From NCBI GenBank assembly GCA_903827245.1, contig CAIKHO010000007.1, forward strand, positions 62,001-126,000: DNA of 64,000 bases. Reading direction: 5' to 3'. Shown one piece after another: positions 7,735 through 16,085 of the stretch. Source of the DNA: an uncultured Opitutia bacterium (GTDB lineage: Bacteria > Verrucomicrobiota > Verrucomicrobiia > Opitutales > Opitutaceae). Below the pieces are notes generated by a model. The model did no database searches and was not told where the DNA came from. It saw nothing but the letters and a program-made list of their open reading frames with translations. A program made the position numbers and the translations under genes. Every line of letters begins with the position of its first letter. Position 1 is the first letter of the stretch.

Positions 7735-9090
7735 TCAGTGCTTGGCGATCTCGACGGCGTAGACCTGAAGGGCGTTGCCTTGCATTTTCGAGCGGAAGAC
7801 GAGCCACTTGTCATCGGGGGTGAAGATGAGGTTGGGCTCGACGCCAGTCCGCTTGCTGTAGTCGTGCGGCGCCATGTTGAACAGTTTCTCGACGGTGAAC
7901 TTGCCGATCTTCACGTCCTCGCCGCCGACCTTGATCGTGTCGAACTTGCCGGCGACCGGCGTGAAAAGGTAGATCCACTTGTTGTTGACCGGCGGATTGA
8001 GCGTCTTCGCTTCCGGCAGCGGTGTCATGTTGGCCACGCCATCCGGTCCGCCACCGTCGCCGGAGAACAGCTTGCCGTTCCATGACACGTTGTAGTGGAC
8101 GGACCACTGCTCGCGGGTGATCGGGTAGCGGATGCGCTCGCCGGTGTAGATATTTACGGCCGCCAGCCAGAACTCGACCGAGCGGGGCGTCTGCAGGTCG
8201 TACCAGACCTGCCGGCCGTCGTGGCCGAAGAATTCGTGGCCCGCGATTTCGTATTGCATCGTGCGCGGATGCATCAGCCGCATCGCGCTGCCGTCATTGT
8301 GCATTGTCCAGATCCGGTCGACCTCGTGCCATTCGCCCTCGTGGCAGAACAGGACCATGTCGGAGTCCGTGGGAGACGACTGGATGTGGTTCAAGCTGTC
8401 GGTGGTGGGATGGAAGGTCTTCAGCTCCCCGGTCGGGATACTGACCGTGAAAAATTCCAACTGACGTCCCGCGCCGCCACCACCGCCGCGCCGGCCCTGC
8501 GGCGGAGGGGCACCGGCGGGCGCCGCAGCTCCAGTGGGTGCCGGGGCGCCTTGCGCGCCGTCCGGGCCCGGACCGCGACCGGGGCCGCCAGGACCGCCCG
8601 TGCCGGGCACGTTGGTTTTGCCGACGATCATCGTCTCGTCAGCGGATACGCCGCCGAATTCACCGGTGAACGGGAGGGTGACGATCTCGCGCGTCGCCTT
8701 CGTGTCCACGTTGGTCGCGTAAATGACGGTATGGCCGTCGACATTCTTCTGGTAGTACACCGTGCGCGTCTTGCGGCCGACCTCGATGCCCGCGCTGCTC
8801 CCCATGCCGTAGCGCACGCCGGGGGCGACGAGCTCGATTTCATGGGTCATGAGATTGACGGTCGAGAGCCCGCCGGGCGTGACGATGATCATCTTGTCCC
8901 CCTGCGGCGTGAACGGGTTCTGGTGGAAATACAGGCTCGCGCTGCCCGGTTCGTTGGTGAGGCGGACGATGCGATGGCCGGTGTCCGGATCGATCCAGTC
9001 GGAGGGATAGGCGGCGGCGGGAGCGTCGGCGCCAAAGGCACGAGCACTGGCGAGGCTCAGGACAAGCAGAAGTGAAGGATAAGGGCGCAT
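7735..9090 (-). CDS. Oligogalacturonate-lyase-like beta-propeller protein, paralogue 6
   Basis: 451 residues from the ATG at 9090, chosen because it begins the signal peptide MRPYPSLLLVLSLASARAFGAD; upstream in-frame codons are non-secretory. Blocks: DWIDPDTGHRIVRL, SLYFHQNPFTPQGDKM, IEVGRKTRTVYYQKNVDG, SSPTDSDMVLFCHEGEWHEVDRIW, YEIAGHEFFGHDGRQVWYDLQTPRS, WSVHYNVSWNG, GVEPNLIFTPDDKW, LQVYAVEIAKH. A Gly/Pro/Ala-rich low-complexity insert of roughly 45 residues (TGGPGGPGRGPGPDG onward) interrupts the middle. It sits where paralogues 2 and 4 carry the FGQ(A/P)NYE segment, so that loop is highly variable. Confidence 0.87.
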   Translation of the reverse strand: MRPYPSLLLVLSLASARAFGADAPAAAYPSDWIDPDTGHRIVRLTNEPGSASLYFHQNPFTPQGDKMIIVTPGGLSTVNLMTHEIELVAPGVRYGMGSSAGIEVGRKTRTVYYQKNVDGHTVIYATNVDTKATREIVTLPFTGEFGGVSADETMIVGKTNVPGTGGPGGPGRGPGPDGAQGAPAPTGAAAPAGAPPPQGRRGGGGGAGRQLEFFTVSIPTGELKTFHPTTDSLNHIQSSPTDSDMVLFCHEGEWHEVDRIWTMHNDGSAMRLMHPRTMQYEIAGHEFFGHDGRQVWYDLQTPRSVEFWLAAVNIYTGERIRYPITREQWSVHYNVSWNGKLFSGDGGGPDGVANMTPLPEAKTLNPPVNNKWIYLFTPVAGKFDTIKVGGEDVKIGKFTVEKLFNMAPHDYSKRTGVEPNLIFTPDDKWLVFRSKMQGNALQVYAVEIAKH

Positions 9091-9149
9091 GGTGACGGAA
9101 GCAGCAGGACTTGCGGCAGGGGTATGCCAGGGAAATGAAGGAAGGAATC

Positions 9150-10727
9150 TCACCACCGGTCCGTTCGGAAGGACGGACTGGGGAGACCGGCGGCATTGTA
9201 GAGATTGCAGCCGTCGGGGAAGTTGTCCCAGGCGTAGCGCACGGCCACGGGCGAGGGGACATTCGGGCTGGAGACGACGACGCTGTCGCCCTCGATCCGC
9301 GCCTCGGCGGGAACGAATTTCTGGTCGGCGCCGGCGATCACGAACCACTTGAGCGGGCCGCCCTTGGCGACGAGGCCGGCGGCATGCGAGAATTTCAGCC
9401 GGATGGCGCGGTCGTCCACGGACAGGGACTCGTACATCGGGCCGGAGTACTCGAGCTTGCGGCCGTAGGCGTTGGCCAGCGCGATGCGGGTGAGCCGGTC
9501 GCCGACGTCCTGCTTATTGTGGGGGTGGACATTCTTCTCCTCGCCGATGTCGACGGTGACGGCCATGCCGGTGTTGGGCTCAAGCTGGAGCAAGGTCGCC
9601 TGGGCCTCGCGCACGACGGGGCTGTTGCTGTTCGCAGCCTGGCCGGCGAGCTGGACGATATAGAACGGGAAATCACCCTCGCCCCACAGCTTGCGCCAGT
9701 CCTCCACGAGCATGGCCTGGACGTGCGGATAAAGGGCGCGGCCGGCGTCGCCGCCGACGATGGACTCGCCCTGGTACCAGATCACGCCGCGGATGGCGTA
9801 GGGAATGGCCGGGTTGATCATGCCGTTGAAGAGAACGGTCGCGTTGTGCTGGTCCTGGGACGGATCACGGGCGGCTCCGCCGCCGCGCCGGGGACCACGC
9901 GCAGCTCCCGCGGCCACTGCCGTGCCGGCCTTGGTTTCCGCGGGTACAGGCGGCGCGGAGACATCCTCGGAGCGAGGGGGCGCCACTGCGGCTGGCGGCT
10001 TCTCGCGGAACGTCTTCACGGCCGCATCGAACCGGTCCAGCATGGGCTTGAGCTGCGGATCGGCCGCCAGGGTTTCACGCCGGATCCAGGCCTCGGCGGT
10101 GCTCGCGCCGAACGAGAGCGCAAGGATGCCGATGGGCACCTTGATTTCACGCTGCAGATCGCGCGCAAAGAGGTACCCTATTGCGGAGAATGCCGGCACG
10201 GTCTCAGGGCTGCAGACCTGCCACTCCCCGCGGATGTGGTCCTGCGCCTCGTAGGCCTTGGTGCCCGCGCCGGTGAACATGCGGATCAGCGGGTAGTTCG
10301 CGGCGGCGATCTCCGCCTCCTCGTTGGCCACGCCGGCGAACGCCTTCACCTTCTTGGAAACGGTGAACTCCATGTTCGACTGGCCCGACGCGAGCCAGAC
10401 TTCGCCCACGAGCACGTCGTCCAGACGGAGCGGTTGCGGGGTGTGCGAACCGGTGACGATCATGATCCGCCCATCAGCCGACGCGGGGAGCGCATCGAGA
10501 TTGACGCGCCAACGGCCGTTGGCGCCGGCCGTGGCGGATTTCCGCTGCCCGGCGAATTCGACCGTCACGCTCTCACCCGAATCGGCCGTGCCCCAGACCG
10601 GGGCGGCCATTTCGCGCTGGAGGACCATGTGGCTCGTAAACGGACTGGCGAGCGTCACTGCAGCGGCCAGCGGCGCGCTCCCGAGCAGAAACGCCGCCGC
10701 GAGGCGGACCGAGGGCATGGCATTCAT
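9150..10727 (-). CDS. Sialate O-acetylesterase-like (SASA) esterase 1
   Basis: 525 residues with an N-terminal secretory signal (MNAMPSVRLAAAFLLGSAPLAAA). After a beta-sandwich-like start (SPFTSHMVLQREMAAPVWG) comes the SGNH/SASA hydrolase motif ASGQSNMEFTV with the nucleophile Ser. Later blocks are VIWYQGESIVGGD and DIGEEKNVHPHNKQDVGDRL, which supplies the Asp/His pair. The family removes O-acetyl groups from sialic acids or plant polysaccharides. A Pro/Ala/Gly-rich insert near the middle (SEDVSAPPVPAETKAG) looks like a linker. It lies between the propeller array and a paralogous esterase, so deacetylation of pectin or rhamnogalacturonan fits better than a sialic acid role. Confidence 0.87.
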   Translation of the reverse strand: MNAMPSVRLAAAFLLGSAPLAAAVTLASPFTSHMVLQREMAAPVWGTADSGESVTVEFAGQRKSATAGANGRWRVNLDALPASADGRIMIVTGSHTPQPLRLDDVLVGEVWLASGQSNMEFTVSKKVKAFAGVANEEAEIAAANYPLIRMFTGAGTKAYEAQDHIRGEWQVCSPETVPAFSAIGYLFARDLQREIKVPIGILALSFGASTAEAWIRRETLAADPQLKPMLDRFDAAVKTFREKPPAAVAPPRSEDVSAPPVPAETKAGTAVAAGAARGPRRGGGAARDPSQDQHNATVLFNGMINPAIPYAIRGVIWYQGESIVGGDAGRALYPHVQAMLVEDWRKLWGEGDFPFYIVQLAGQAANSNSPVVREAQATLLQLEPNTGMAVTVDIGEEKNVHPHNKQDVGDRLTRIALANAYGRKLEYSGPMYESLSVDDRAIRLKFSHAAGLVAKGGPLKWFVIAGADQKFVPAEARIEGDSVVVSSPNVPSPVAVRYAWDNFPDGCNLYNAAGLPSPSFRTDRW

Positions 10728-10740
10728 CGGGCGCGAACGT

Positions 10741-12303
10741 TCAGTTCTCGACGATGCCCGCGATCGGGTAGTTCCACTTGTCGGAACGGAACGGCGCGGC
10801 GGGGAGGCCGGCGGCGTTGTAGAGATTACAGCCCAAGCCCTCGGGATAGTCGGTGAAGGCGTAGCGCACCGCGACGGGAGCCGGCACTTGGGCGCTGCTG
10901 ACTACAAGGGCGTCGCCGTCGATTTTGGCGTCGGCATCGACGAATTTCTGGTCCGCACCGGCGATCTGGAAGCCCTTGAGCGGTCCGCCCTTCGCGACGA
11001 GGCCGCCGCCGAGGTGGGTGAAGCTGACGCGAATCGTATCCTTCGCGACCTTGATCGAGCTGTACATGGGACCGTAGGCCTCGACCTTGCGGCCGTAGGC
11101 ATTGGCGAGGGCGATGAGAGTGAGGCGATCGCCCAGCGGCTCCTTGTTGTGCGGATGGACGTTCTTGGCCTCGCCGATGTCGATCGTGACGGCCATGCCG
11201 GTGTTGGGGAGCGAGAGCACGGCCATCTGTTCCTCGCGGATGCGCGGGTTGTTGCTGATGTTTTCCTGACCGGGGAGCTGGACGATATAGAAGGGGAAAT
11301 TCCCTTCGCCCCAGCGCTTGCGCCAGTCGGTGATCAGCGCCTTCTGCACATCACCGTAGAGGTTGAGGCCGGGGGTGCCGCCGATGATGGATTCGCCCTG
11401 GTACCAGATCGCGCCCTTGATGGCGTAGGGAATGATCGGGTTGATCATGCCGTTGAAGAGCACGGTGGGGAAATGCTGGTCCTGCACGGGATCGCGCAGG
11501 CTGGTGACGGGACCGGCCTGGCGGGGCTTGTTGATGGGCGTGGGGCGGATGGGCGCGTTGGCCGCAGGGCCCTGCGGCTTCTGGCGGAAATAGGCCACGG
11601 AGGCGTCGAGGGAATCCAGCATCCACTTGAGCTTCGGGTCGGTCATGGCCTCACGGGAGATCCAGGCCTCGGCGCAGCTGGCGCCGGCCGCGGAGGTGAT
11701 GATGCCGACGGGGACGTTCAATTCCTTCTGGAGGTCGCGGGCAAAAAGGTAGCCGACGGCGGAGAAACCGGGGACGGTCGCGGGGCTGCAGACCAGCCAT
11801 TGGCCGGTGACCTCGGTCTGGGGCTCATAGGTTTTCAGTCCCTTGACCGTGAACATGCGGATCTGCGGGAAGTTCGCGGCGGCGATTTCCTGCTCCTCGT
11901 TGACCAGGCCGGCAAAGGCGGCCTTCGCCTTCGAGACGGTGAACTCCATGTTGGACTGGCCGGAGCCGACCCAGACCTCGCCGACGAGCACATCCTTGAT
12001 CACGAGCGGGGCCGGCGTCTGGTCGCCGGTGATGCTCAGCTCGAGCGGCCCGCCGGACTTGAGGCTCGTGAGCCTGGCCTGCCATCGACCATCGGCGCCC
12101 GCGACGGCGGCCGCCTGCTGGCCCGCAAGGGCGACGGTGACCTTTTCTCCCGGGGCGGCGGTGCCCCAGACGGGGACGGACATGCCGGACTGCAGCACCA
12201 TGTGGTCGCTGAAGAGGGCGTTGGGCTTGACGGTGGCGAGGAGCGGACTGGCGGCAAGGCCAAGGACGGCCAGCGAAGACAGCAAGGGGAGGAGTTTTCT
12301 CAT
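10741..12303 (-). CDS. Sialate O-acetylesterase-like (SASA) esterase 2
   Basis: 520 residues from the ATG at 12303, which begins a signal peptide (MRKLLPLLSSLAVLGLAASPLLA). It is a paralogue of the downstream gene: NALFSDHMVLQSGMSVPVWG, GSGQSNMEFTVSKAK (nucleophile Ser), AIWYQGESIIGGT, DIGEAKNVHPHNKEPLGDRL and a near-identical C-terminal GCNLYNAAGLPAAPFRSDKW. The two genes are 13 bp apart and surely co-transcribed. It lacks most of the Pro/Ala-rich insert of esterase 1. Predicted secreted carbohydrate O-acetylesterase; its partner enzymes are probably the adjacent propeller proteins and the GH28 at 45.6 kb. Confidence 0.88.
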   Translation of the reverse strand: MRKLLPLLSSLAVLGLAASPLLATVKPNALFSDHMVLQSGMSVPVWGTAAPGEKVTVALAGQQAAAVAGADGRWQARLTSLKSGGPLELSITGDQTPAPLVIKDVLVGEVWVGSGQSNMEFTVSKAKAAFAGLVNEEQEIAAANFPQIRMFTVKGLKTYEPQTEVTGQWLVCSPATVPGFSAVGYLFARDLQKELNVPVGIITSAAGASCAEAWISREAMTDPKLKWMLDSLDASVAYFRQKPQGPAANAPIRPTPINKPRQAGPVTSLRDPVQDQHFPTVLFNGMINPIIPYAIKGAIWYQGESIIGGTPGLNLYGDVQKALITDWRKRWGEGNFPFYIVQLPGQENISNNPRIREEQMAVLSLPNTGMAVTIDIGEAKNVHPHNKEPLGDRLTLIALANAYGRKVEAYGPMYSSIKVAKDTIRVSFTHLGGGLVAKGGPLKGFQIAGADQKFVDADAKIDGDALVVSSAQVPAPVAVRYAFTDYPEGLGCNLYNAAGLPAAPFRSDKWNYPIAGIVEN

Positions 12304-12474
12304 GACACGAATTGAAGGCTGGGGTGGAGGTAACGCAGGCGGTGAAAATCGCCTGTGGACGCATGACGATGCGGGAGGAGAAAAGATGCCCTGCGGTCCT
12401 TGAAATATGAAGCCCGATCCGCGCCCGGAAGATGGACCAGCGTGTGGCCTCAATCCCCGTTGATCGTTCTGAGT

Positions 12475-12529
12475 TGGAGCAGCGACCTCCCGATCGCGCT
12501 CGGACAGCGACCGGGAGGTCGCTGCTCCA
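12475..12529. repeat. REP-type palindrome (family R1), complete copy
   Basis: A 55-bp near-perfect palindrome: TGGAGCAGCGACCTCCC at one end pairs with GGGAGGTCGCTGCTCCA at the other, around a CGGACAG centre. Other copies are at 13352-13406 and 37038-37094, with a half copy at 3315-3345. It lies between the start of esterase 2 and the end of the convergently placed HD gene, with no gene on it. Confidence 0.88.
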
Positions 12530-12555
12530 TCACGGAAGGGCGCAGACCGTCGGAT

Positions 12556-13227
12556 TTATGCTTCCGGTTTTGGGGCCAGATGCCCGTCGTCCACCGCTTG
12601 CTGAACCATCCGGATGGCGTATTCCCACAAGGCTAGCGAGCCCCCGGCGACGTGGGCGTTGCGCGCCAGCACCCGGTCGTGGGTCACGCCGTGGCGTTGC
12701 CAAGCTGCGCCCTCGGTCCGGCAGTTGAGCAGCATGGGCTGGAAGCGGTCCACGGCGGCGGCGAAGCGGGCCTCGGGGGTTTTCACTTCCTCAAATTCAT
12801 CCCAGAGGGCGCGAAAGTCCTTCGCCTGGTCTGGCGGCAGCAGGCCGAATATCCGCTCCGCGGCCAGCGCCTCCCGGGCGTGCTGGCCGGCCATGCGCGC
12901 CGTGTCGTAGGCGAAGGTGTCGCCGGCGTCGATCTCGACGAGGTCGTGCACGATGAGCATCTTCAGCACGCGCAGCACATCGAGCGACGGATGGTTGGCG
13001 TGTTCGGCGAGCACGATGACGCAGAGGCAAAGGTGCCATGAGTGCTCGGCGTCGTTTTCCGCCCGGCGGGATTGCGTCGTGACGGTCTGCCGGAAGATGT
13101 CCTTGAGCTTGTCGACCTCGGCGATGAACTCGATCTGTTGGGCCAGGCGCAAATTGACCATGCCATACGTTGGTGTCCGGGGCCCGGGCTTGGCGAGTCC
13201 GGAGTCCATGGGGCAACCTCCGCCCAT
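12556..13227 (-). CDS. HD-domain hydrolase (YfbR-like, 5'-deoxynucleotidase type)
   Basis: 223 residues. HD-superfamily metal ligands are clear: H62 in NDAEHSWHL, H94-D95 in LIVHDLVEIDAGD, and a later Asp in AAAVDRFQPM. This spacing matches the HD_3/YfbR group, which removes phosphate from deoxynucleoside monophosphates; the exact substrate is not predictable. The first 22 residues are Gly/Pro-rich and an internal ATG (MVNLRLAQQ) may be the real start. A perfect 9-bp inverted repeat lies immediately upstream of the first ATG and may be an operator. Confidence 0.82.
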   Translation of the reverse strand: MGGGCPMDSGLAKPGPRTPTYGMVNLRLAQQIEFIAEVDKLKDIFRQTVTTQSRRAENDAEHSWHLCLCVIVLAEHANHPSLDVLRVLKMLIVHDLVEIDAGDTFAYDTARMAGQHAREALAAERIFGLLPPDQAKDFRALWDEFEEVKTPEARFAAAVDRFQPMLLNCRTEGAAWQRHGVTHDRVLARNAHVAGGSLALWEYAIRMVQQAVDDGHLAPKPEA

Positions 13228-13228
13228 C

Positions 13229-13255
13229 GTAGTGTCATCTATTAGTTGACACTAC
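13229..13255. promoter_or_regulatory. Palindromic operator candidate upstream of the HD hydrolase
   Basis: Perfect inverted repeat GTAGTGTCA-N9-TGACACTAC, starting 2 bp upstream of the first ATG (13227). It has the size and symmetry of a dimeric-repressor site and is AT-richer than its surroundings. No regulator gene is adjacent. If the later ATG is used the palindrome would instead lie about 66 nt upstream of it. Confidence 0.5.
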
Positions 13256-13351
13256 CCTTGAGTGGGTTGGCGTCCGAATGGTGTGGGGCGAGTGGCCGCC
13301 TGCTCGCAGGCGCGCTCAGCGCGTGAACAAGGGATCGCTTTCAAACCGTGC

Positions 13352-13406
13352 TGGAGATGCGACCTCCCGGGCGCGTCTGGACAGCGACCGGGAGGTCGCT
13401 GCTCCA
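13352..13406. repeat. REP-type palindrome (family R1), copy
   Basis: TGGAGATGCGACCTCCCGGG pairs with the GGGAGGTCGCTGCTCCA arm, with small differences in the left arm. Homology with the copy at 37038 extends about 30 bp further (caactcaaaacggataagcg here, caacccgaaacggcaagcg there). The repeat unit is therefore longer than the palindrome itself. Confidence 0.85.
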
Positions 13407-13491
13407 ACTCAAAACGGATAAGCGGGGTTTGAAAAGACACCCACGCTCGCGGCCGGCGAAACCTCTCAAACGGGACGGCGGCCAATCGAGC

Positions 13492-14901
13492 TCACCAACC
13501 GCCGCCGAAGGCCTTCACGAGGAGGACGCTGGCGACGAAGCGCTGGGCGTTGAACTGGGTGGCGATGCGCTCGTTCTGGAGCGCAGTGCGCTCGGCATCG
13601 ATCACTTCCAGGTAGCTCACAAGGCCGGCCTTGTAACGCAGGGTCGAGAGCGTGGCGGCCTGGCGGGAGGAACTGACGGCACGGGCGAGCACGAGGGACT
13701 GCTGGTCGAGGTTGCGCAGGCTGCTCAGGCCATTCTCCACTTCCTGGAAGGCCACCAGCACGTGTTCTCGGTAGTTGGCGACGGCCTCCGCATAGGCGGC
13801 CTTCGCGCGGTCGTAGTTGGCCACATTGCGCCCGCCCTGAAAAATCGGCAGGGACAGCGATGGCACGAGCGACCATTGGCGGCTGTCCCAGTTGAACACG
13901 GAGTTGAGATCGTTGCTGTTGTAGCCGGCGGAACCGATGAGGCTGATTGAGGGAAAGAACGCGGACTTGGCGAAGCCGATCTGGGCACTGGTCGCGGCGA
14001 GGGTGCGCTCGGCGCCAGCCACGTCGGGACGCCGCTCAAGCAGTTCCGAGGGCAGGCCGACCGGCAGCGCGGGCACGGCGTCCGGCAGGGTGCCGGTGTC
14101 GTCGAAGGCGAAATTCTCCGGGAGCTGGCCGCACAGCAGGGCGAGCAGGTGACGCAGCACGGTGCGGCTCTGGGCGAGGGTCAGGGCGTCGCTCTCGGCC
14201 GACGCGAGCTCGGTCTCGGCCTGCAGCACGTCGAGCTGGGCCCCGGCGCCGCCGCTGTAAAGGTTGCGCACGAGGTCGAGGGCCTTGCGGCGGGTGTCGA
14301 TGCTGCGGTCGACGAGGCCGCTTTCCACCGTGAGCGAGCGGAGGGTGAAATAAACCTGGGCGACGTCGGCCTGCACGCCGAGCAGCACGGTCTGGTAGGC
14401 GGCGTCGCTGGCCTCGGCGAGCGCGCGGGCGCTTTCGTTGGAGCGGCGGACGCGGCCCCAGAGGTCGATCTCGTAGCCGAGGTCAAGCGGGAGGTTGAAC
14501 GAATTGGTGGTGTAGGCCTGGCGCGTGGCTGTCACCTGCGTCTGGCGGTTGCCGGAGAAACGGGTGCGCGAGCCGCTGGGATCAAGCGAGAGCTGGGGAA
14601 AAAGTTCGGAGCGGCTGAAGCCGGCGATGGCGAAGGCCTGGTCGCGCCGCGCGACGGCGGCCTGGATCGTGGGGCTGGCGGTCGTGGCCTGGGTCTCGAG
14701 CGCGTCGAGCGCGGGGTCGTGGAAAATTTTCCACCAAGCACCCTTGGGCAGGTTGTCCTTCGGCGCGGCGACCTTCCACGGTCCCGCCTCGGCGAACGCC
14801 GCGGGCACGGCGGTTTCGGGCCGCTTGTAATCGGGGCCGACGGCACAGCCGGCGAGGAGGAGCAGCGCGAGCGCGGCGGAAGAGAGCGGACGTTTCGTCA
14901 T
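13492..14901 (-). CDS. RND efflux outer-membrane lipoprotein (NodT/OprM family)
   Basis: 469 residues from the ATG at 14901 (a TTG four codons upstream is possible). The signal peptide ends in a lipobox, LLLLAGCAVGPDYKRPE, the classic start of the OprM/NodT outer-membrane factor family. The rest is two repeats of a long helical TolC-like domain, e.g. AYQTVLLGVQADVAQVYFTLR and AYAEAVANYREHVLVAFQEVENGLSSLR. It forms the trimeric outer-membrane duct for the fusion protein and permease encoded just upstream. The 8-bp gap from the fusion-protein stop implies translational coupling. It is the last gene of the three-gene operon. Confidence 0.93.
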   Translation of the reverse strand: MTKRPLSSAALALLLLAGCAVGPDYKRPETAVPAAFAEAGPWKVAAPKDNLPKGAWWKIFHDPALDALETQATTASPTIQAAVARRDQAFAIAGFSRSELFPQLSLDPSGSRTRFSGNRQTQVTATRQAYTTNSFNLPLDLGYEIDLWGRVRRSNESARALAEASDAAYQTVLLGVQADVAQVYFTLRSLTVESGLVDRSIDTRRKALDLVRNLYSGGAGAQLDVLQAETELASAESDALTLAQSRTVLRHLLALLCGQLPENFAFDDTGTLPDAVPALPVGLPSELLERRPDVAGAERTLAATSAQIGFAKSAFFPSISLIGSAGYNSNDLNSVFNWDSRQWSLVPSLSLPIFQGGRNVANYDRAKAAYAEAVANYREHVLVAFQEVENGLSSLRNLDQQSLVLARAVSSSRQAATLSTLRYKAGLVSYLEVIDAERTALQNERIATQFNAQRFVASVLLVKAFGGGW

Positions 14902-14909
14902 GGCGCGGT

Positions 14910-16046
14910 TCAACCCTGCTTGGCGGGGGCGGGCAGGAGGGCCTCGACCACAAGGCCGTCCGTGAGAGAATCGCTCGGGTTGGCAACGACCTGGGCGCCC
15001 TCGTTGAGGCCGTCGGTGATCTCCACGGTCAGGCCGAAGTCGCGTCCGAGTTTCACCTTGGCGAAATGCACCGTGCTCTTGGCGTCCACGGTTGCGACGA
15101 AGGTGCCGTCGCTGCGCAGGATGACCGCGTTGGAGGGGATGATCAGCGGCGGTTCGCCAGCCTGGAGCCGGAATCGCACCTGGCCGAACATGCCGGCGAG
15201 CAGCTCGCCCTTGTCGTTGGGAATCTGCACCTCGGTGAGCAGCGTGCGGGTGGCGGCGTCGAGCGCACCGGCGACGCGGACGACCTGGCCCGAAAATACG
15301 CGGCTCGGGTACTCATTGACGAGGACCTCGACGGGCAGGCCGGGATGAATCGAGCGGTAATAAGCCTGGGGGATGCTGGCGTAGACGCGCAGGGTGCCGG
15401 TCTGGGCGATGCGGAACAGCGCCCGGCCGGCGCCGCCGGCGCTGATGAGCGCGCCGACGTCGACATTGCGCGCCGAGATCACGCCGTCGAACGGGGCGGT
15501 GATCGTCTGGTACTGCTTGAGCTGGGTGAGCCGCGAGACGTTGGCCTCGGCGGCGTGCACATCGGCCTCGCCCGCGGCGAGGGCGGCGACCTTGACGTCG
15601 ACCTCCTGCTGCGCGACGGCGTTCTGCGCCCCGAGATCCTTCCAGCGCGTGGCGCTGGTGCGGGCGAGTTCAACGTTGGCTTTCGCCTGCTCGAGCGCGG
15701 CGCGGGCCTGGTTGAGCTGCTGGTCGATCTCGGGCCCCTCGATGACGGCGAGCGTCTGGCCGGCCTTAACCTTGTCGCCGAGATCCACGAGGAAACTCGC
15801 GAGGTAGCCGTCGGTGCGGGCGTAAATCGGCGTTTCCTGCAGCGATTGCAGGCTGGCGGGGAGGAGCACCTCGTTGGCCTCGGGCGAATGGCGGGCGACC
15901 ACGACGTTGACGGGGGGCCGCCCGACCGCGGCGGCGCGCGCATCGAGATCGGCGGCGGCCTGCAGGCGCGGGCGCACGCCGAGGAAATAGACGGCAAATC
16001 CGGCGGCAAGGATGACGATCAGCAGGAATCGGGACGAGGTCTTCAT
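14910..16046 (-). CDS. RND efflux periplasmic adaptor (membrane fusion protein)
   Basis: 378 residues. One N-terminal membrane segment (FLLIVILAAGFAVYFLGV) with no lipobox suggests an uncleaved anchor. The order is then a lipoyl half (YARTDGYLASFLVDLGDKVKAGQTLAVIEGPEID), a helical hairpin (QARAALEQAKANVELARTSATRW...ADVHAAEANVSRL), the second lipoyl half (ITAPFDGVISARNVDVGALIS), beta-barrel, and membrane-proximal domains. It connects the permease at 16086-19307 with the outer-membrane factor. The substrate class cannot be read from sequence. Confidence 0.93.
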   Translation of the reverse strand: MKTSSRFLLIVILAAGFAVYFLGVRPRLQAAADLDARAAAVGRPPVNVVVARHSPEANEVLLPASLQSLQETPIYARTDGYLASFLVDLGDKVKAGQTLAVIEGPEIDQQLNQARAALEQAKANVELARTSATRWKDLGAQNAVAQQEVDVKVAALAAGEADVHAAEANVSRLTQLKQYQTITAPFDGVISARNVDVGALISAGGAGRALFRIAQTGTLRVYASIPQAYYRSIHPGLPVEVLVNEYPSRVFSGQVVRVAGALDAATRTLLTEVQIPNDKGELLAGMFGQVRFRLQAGEPPLIIPSNAVILRSDGTFVATVDAKSTVHFAKVKLGRDFGLTVEITDGLNEGAQVVANPSDSLTDGLVVEALLPAPAKQG

Positions 16047-16085
16047 GACTTTAAAGAGGAAGCGTGGTGACGAAGGGGAAGTTCG

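Noticed and set aside
6340-8085. 581-codon plus-strand frame, with similar long frames at 1871-3436, 5014-6261 and 9111-10856
   Set aside because: All lie exactly antisense to the propeller and esterase genes and repeat the same low-information composition, because the sense genes are paralogous.
10324-12315. 663-codon open frame on the plus strand opposite the esterase genes
   Set aside because: Shadow frame. Both esterases on the minus strand have signal peptides and catalytic motifs, while this frame has none.
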